A stretch of 64,000 nt of DNA, taken from assembly GCA_051251595.1 (NCBI GenBank), contig JBPOFA010000006.1, positions 1-64,000 on the forward strand. The letters are read 5' to 3'. This DNA is from NORP110 sp051251595 (GTDB taxonomy: Bacteria; Pseudomonadota; Alphaproteobacteria; Rhodobacterales; Rhodobacteraceae). Below are positions 61,095 through 64,000 of the stretch, in pieces (positions within the stretch are counted from its first letter, which is position 1; every line of letters starts with the position of its first letter). Below the pieces are notes generated by a model. The model searched no databases. It was not told where the DNA came from and worked only from the letters and a program-made list of their open reading frames with translations. Made by a program: the position numbers and the translations under genes.

Positions 61095-61642
61095 GATAGA
61101 TCCTGCGGCAAGCCTGTTGGCATGCCATCAATCGTTAACCTGTTCTTTTCGTTGCGGTACTCTTTCAGGCCGTCCTCGCCCTTGTCCCGGTTCACGGTGC
61201 TGAGCAGATCCCGGTCGCTCACAAATTCCATAAAGGGTACAGCATAGCCGCAAGACGTCTGGACCAGATCAAAATCGACGTCAAAAATCTGCCTTGCCCC
61301 GACGCCTGGATTGAAATGACTGGCGCCGTTTGCCCAAGCTGAGTCGCCCTTGTGAATCGTTTTGGCCGATCCATAGACGCGCAGGATTTGCGGGCGTTTT
61401 TCAAATGAACACCACATCAAAGTAATTCGATTGCTTTGCAGCAAATGCCCGGCAGTTTCGTTTCCGCTGCCGGTATAATTCAACCAAAGCAAACGGTTAG
61501 GGCCGATGACGCGCAAACTGTCCATGCCCTTGGGGGACACGTTTACGCGGCCTTCCGGACCGGCGCTGGCCACGAAAAACAGATGCTGGGCCTTTATGAA
61601 AGACCGATGCTGCGGTTCGAGCGCATCGAATTGTTTTGCCAT
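61091..61642 (-). CDS. pyridoxamine 5'-phosphate oxidase-family protein
   Basis: Split-barrel flavin-binding type protein of 183 residues (MAKQFDALEPQHRSF start, then FFVASAGPEGRVNVSPKGMDSLRV and GNETAGHLLQSNRITLMWCSFE). It belongs to the general PNPOx-like group rather than true PdxH, so the substrate is unknown. The ATG lies 1 nt after the glmS stop; the longer open frame runs into glmS and is not used. Confidence 0.88.
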   Translation of the reverse strand: MAKQFDALEPQHRSFIKAQHLFFVASAGPEGRVNVSPKGMDSLRVIGPNRLLWLNYTGSGNETAGHLLQSNRITLMWCSFEKRPQILRVYGSAKTIHKGDSAWANGASHFNPGVGARQIFDVDFDLVQTSCGYAVPFMEFVSDRDLLSTVNRDKGEDGLKEYRNEKNRLTIDGMPTGLPQDLS

Positions 61643-61643
61643 T

Positions 61644-63470
61644 TCATTCCACGGTAACTGACTTTGCCAGATTCCTAGGTTGATCGACATCGGTGCCTTT
61701 GGCAACCGCCGTATGATAAGCCAGCAATTGGGCGGAAACGGCATAGACGATCGGGGCAAAAGGCTCTGGCACTTCGGGCATTTGCAATACGGCCCAGGTG
61801 CCTTCGGATGCTTTTTGCGCGCCCTTTGAATCAGTGATCAACAAAACCTTGCCGTCGCGGGCCATGACCTCTTGCATGTTGGAAACGGTTTTGTCGAACA
61901 GCGCGTCATGGGGGGCCATAACCACAACGGGAACTGACTTTTCAACCAGAGCGATCGGTCCGTGTTTCAACTCGCCAGAGGCATAGCCTTCGGCGTGAAT
62001 ATAGCTGAGCTCTTTGAGTTTCAGCGCCCCTTCCAGTGCAAGGGGATACATCACGCCGCGCCCCAAAAAGAGGATATCGTCGGCCTCGGCCATGTCGCGG
62101 GCGATATGGCTGATGTTTTCGCTTTGGCCAAGGGCTTGGTTCACCAAACCGGGCAGGTTGCCGAGATCAGTTAAGAACTTTTGTGCAGCATCCCTGTCCA
62201 TTGCCCCACGATCAGTGGCAGCCTTGCAGGCCAGCATGGTCAGAACCGCAAGCTGGTTGGTAAAGGCTTTGGTCGATGCGACACCGATTTCTGCGCCTGC
62301 GTGAATGGGCAGAACAAGGTCGCTTTCCCGCGCGATAGAGCTTTCAGGAACGTTCACAACGGCGGCGATTTTATCCGCCTTTCCAGAGACATAGCGCAAA
62401 GCGGCCAAAGTATCGGCGGTCTCGCCGGATTGGCTGACAAAGATCGCCAATGTGCCCTTGGTAATCGGCGGTTCGCGGTACCGAAATTCAGAGGCGATGT
62501 CGATTTCAACAGGCAAATTTGCAATCTGTTCGAACCAGTATTTTGCGGTGAGGCAGGCAAGATAGGCTGTCCCACAGGCCACCATTGTAATCCGCTCTAT
62601 CTGAGCGAAATTCAGGCCTTCGCCGGGCAAGTCCACCGATGCACCATCGGCCGCCAGATAACGAGAGATGACCTCTCCCAAGACTGTGGGTTGTTCAGCG
62701 ATTTCCTTGGCCATGAAATGTTTGTGGCCCGCTTTGTCGACTTGCGCCGCGTCAATCTGGATCATGCGCACCGGGCGGTTTGCCCGGTTGCCGTTGCTGT
62801 CCATGATTTCAATGCTGGTTCGGGTCAGAACGGCCCAATCGCCTTCCTCAAGATAGGTGATCTTATCCGTCATCGGCGCCAGCGCAATTGCATCGGAACC
62901 GACATAGTTTTCACCGTCGCCATGACCGATGGCCAGCGGTGACCCTTTGCGTGCGGCGATCAGCAGATCGTCTTCGCCGTCAAAGAGAAAACACAAGGCG
63001 AATGCGCCTTCCAAACGGGCGATGGTTTGTTCTGCGGCATCGCGCGGGGCAAGCCCCTGATCCAGAAAGCTTTGCGCCAGCAATGCGACCGTTTCCGTAT
63101 CAGTTTCGGTCTGGAAGTCGTAACCTTTTTCGCCAAGCTCTTGGCGCAATTCACGAAAGTTTTCGATGATGCCATTGTGCACGACAGCCACAGGGCCGGC
63201 GCGATGTGGGTGGGCATTGACGACAGTTGCCGATCCATGGGTGGCCCATCTGGTGTGGCCGATGCCGGATTTGCCTTCCAGCGGATCATGCACCAAAAGG
63301 TCGGACAGGTTGACAAGTTTGCCTACGGCACGCCGACGGTCCAGTTTTTTGGTGTCATCAATCGTCGCGATTCCGGCGCTGTCATAGCCCCGGTATTCCA
63401 GCCGCTTCAGGGCCTCAGCGATGATTGGTGCCGCCTGATGGTCGGACAGAACCCCTACAATACCACACAT
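61644..63470 (-). CDS. glmS: glutamine--fructose-6-phosphate aminotransferase GlmS
   Basis: Enzyme of 608 residues that makes glucosamine-6-phosphate, entry point to UDP-GlcNAc for peptidoglycan and lipid A. It starts MCGIVGVL, so Cys2 becomes the N-terminal catalytic nucleophile. The glutaminase domain has GHTRWATHG; two SIS domains follow (VSQSGETADTL and the second near 450-600) and it ends KSVTVE. Start 1 nt after the glmU stop. No glmS ribozyme is expected or seen. Confidence 0.97.
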   Translation of the reverse strand: MCGIVGVLSDHQAAPIIAEALKRLEYRGYDSAGIATIDDTKKLDRRRAVGKLVNLSDLLVHDPLEGKSGIGHTRWATHGSATVVNAHPHRAGPVAVVHNGIIENFRELRQELGEKGYDFQTETDTETVALLAQSFLDQGLAPRDAAEQTIARLEGAFALCFLFDGEDDLLIAARKGSPLAIGHGDGENYVGSDAIALAPMTDKITYLEEGDWAVLTRTSIEIMDSNGNRANRPVRMIQIDAAQVDKAGHKHFMAKEIAEQPTVLGEVISRYLAADGASVDLPGEGLNFAQIERITMVACGTAYLACLTAKYWFEQIANLPVEIDIASEFRYREPPITKGTLAIFVSQSGETADTLAALRYVSGKADKIAAVVNVPESSIARESDLVLPIHAGAEIGVASTKAFTNQLAVLTMLACKAATDRGAMDRDAAQKFLTDLGNLPGLVNQALGQSENISHIARDMAEADDILFLGRGVMYPLALEGALKLKELSYIHAEGYASGELKHGPIALVEKSVPVVVMAPHDALFDKTVSNMQEVMARDGKVLLITDSKGAQKASEGTWAVLQMPEVPEPFAPIVYAVSAQLLAYHTAVAKGTDVDQPRNLAKSVTVE

Positions 63471-63471
63471 T

Positions 63472-64000
63472 TTACGCGTCCTTTTGTTTTGCAGCCTTAA
63501 TGGCCTTAAACTTTTCCAACAATTTACGACCAAAGCCGGGTTTGATCACCATCTCGGGCCGGGTGATCGCAAATGCGCCATCCGGCACGTTTTTGGTTAC
63601 CACTGTGGCACTGGCGGTCATTGCATTGTCCCCAACAGTGACTGGGGCAATCAGCATCGTGTTTGAGCCGATGGACACGCCAGAACCGATTTCAGTCCGG
63701 TGTTTATTGACACCATCATAGTTGCAGGTGATCGTTCCTGCGCCGATATTTGTTTTGTCGCCAAGGTTCGCATCCCCGATATAGGACAGGTGATTGACCT
63801 TGGTGCCTTCGCCAATTTGCGAATTCTTGATCTCGACGAAGTTCCCGATATGAGTTTCGTTGGCCAGCTCTGCACCGGGGCGCAGGCGGGCATAAGGGCC
63901 GACCAAAGAACCAGCGCCAACATGGCATCCCTCTAGATGTGAAAAGCTGCGGATCACGGCGCCGGTTTCGACGCTGACACCTTGGCCAAAGACAACGTTC
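63472..64000 (-). CDS. glmU: bifunctional GlmU (partial, C-terminal acetyltransferase part)
   Basis: C-terminal 175 codons of GlmU; the gene continues past the window edge. The left-handed beta-helix acetyltransferase domain is clear: RSFSHLEG, YARLRPGAELANETHIGNFVEIK, HLSYIGDANLG and GAGTITCNYDGVNKHRTEIG with catalytic-region residues. An in-frame GTG at 63957 is internal, because sequence upstream (VVFGQGVSVETGAVIRSFS) still matches the family. It completes UDP-GlcNAc synthesis with GlmS. Confidence 0.96.
   Translation of the reverse strand, partial: NVVFGQGVSVETGAVIRSFSHLEGCHVGAGSLVGPYARLRPGAELANETHIGNFVEIKNSQIGEGTKVNHLSYIGDANLGDKTNIGAGTITCNYDGVNKHRTEIGSGVSIGSNTMLIAPVTVGDNAMTASATVVTKNVPDGAFAITRPEMVIKPGFGRKLLEKFKAIKAAKQKDA

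Noticed and set aside
61643..61759. N-terminal extension of the PNPOx protein into glmS
   Set aside because: The extra 39 codons lie in glmS; the ATG at 61642 matches the family start and the operon spacing.
62400..63480. glmS ribozyme
   Set aside because: The gene follows glmU by 1 nt with no room for a ribozyme, and the element belongs to Gram-positive bacteria.

Overview
This 64 kb window is chromosomal DNA of an alphaproteobacterium of the order Rhodobacterales (Roseobacter/Rhodobacter relatives). The evidence is the combination of a DUF1127 gene with an adjoining array of small RNAs carrying CCUCC loops, a long terminator-bearing leader in front of mraZ, two DUF2484 membrane proteins inside the division and cell wall (dcw) cluster, VPLPA-CTERM surface proteins, and aerobic cobaltochelatase genes (cobS, cobT). 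Genes are tightly packed, often with ATGA or GTGA overlaps. I see no insertion sequence, prophage, CRISPR array, tRNA or rRNA.

Region 1 (1-2.4 kb): the left edge holds at least four tandem hairpin RNA units, read on the minus strand behind a small DUF1127 protein, the arrangement known in Rhodobacter sphaeroides as ccaF1-CcsR ('cuckoo' RNAs). Divergent from it are an Mrp/ApbC iron-sulfur carrier and a small two-helix potassium channel.

Region 2 (2.4-25.6 kb): a nearly complete dcw cluster, mraZ-rsmH-ftsL-ftsI-murE-murF-mraY-murD-ftsW-murG-murC-[APC permease-DUF2484-DUF2484]-murB-ddl-ftsQ-ftsA-ftsZ, followed by lpxC and bamD. It makes the peptidoglycan precursor, builds the divisome and continues into outer membrane biogenesis. 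It is preceded by a long leader with an intrinsic terminator matching the position and architecture of the sRNA UpsM.

Region 3 (25.6-38.5 kb): recN, a ClC antiporter, DUF427, an X-Pro aminopeptidase, cobT, an HxlR regulator with a divergent flavin reductase, cobS, a Tat-exported MsrB, a J-domain protein, bolA and two DUF4177-like paralogs. The usual cobT-cobS-J-domain-bolA neighbourhood is interrupted at two places by redox/stress genes.

Region 4 (38.5-45.2 kb): tandem VPLPA-CTERM proteins (exosortase-type sorting signals), gatB, a lysozyme-fold lipoprotein and pepN.

Region 5 (45.2-64 kb): metabolic genes: malate synthase G with a GlcG/HbpS protein and a class I amidotransferase-fold hydrolase, kynureninase, a metallo-beta-lactamase-fold protein with an altered metal motif, a membrane methyltransferase-like protein, transhydrogenase pntAB, DUF3422, a YeeE/YedE transporter, an M20 amidohydrolase, moaA, a lipoprotein, and a minus-strand operon glmU-glmS-PNPOx-alkD-like whose glmU runs off the right edge.

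The strongest observation beyond ordinary annotation is the RNA array: paired substitutions between repeat copies preserve the hairpins, and a G.U pair that exists only on the minus strand identifies the transcribed strand. Candidate CtrA sites (TTAA-N7-TTAA), helical-phase repeats upstream of the dcw leader and several inverted repeats are offered as testable regulatory hypotheses.
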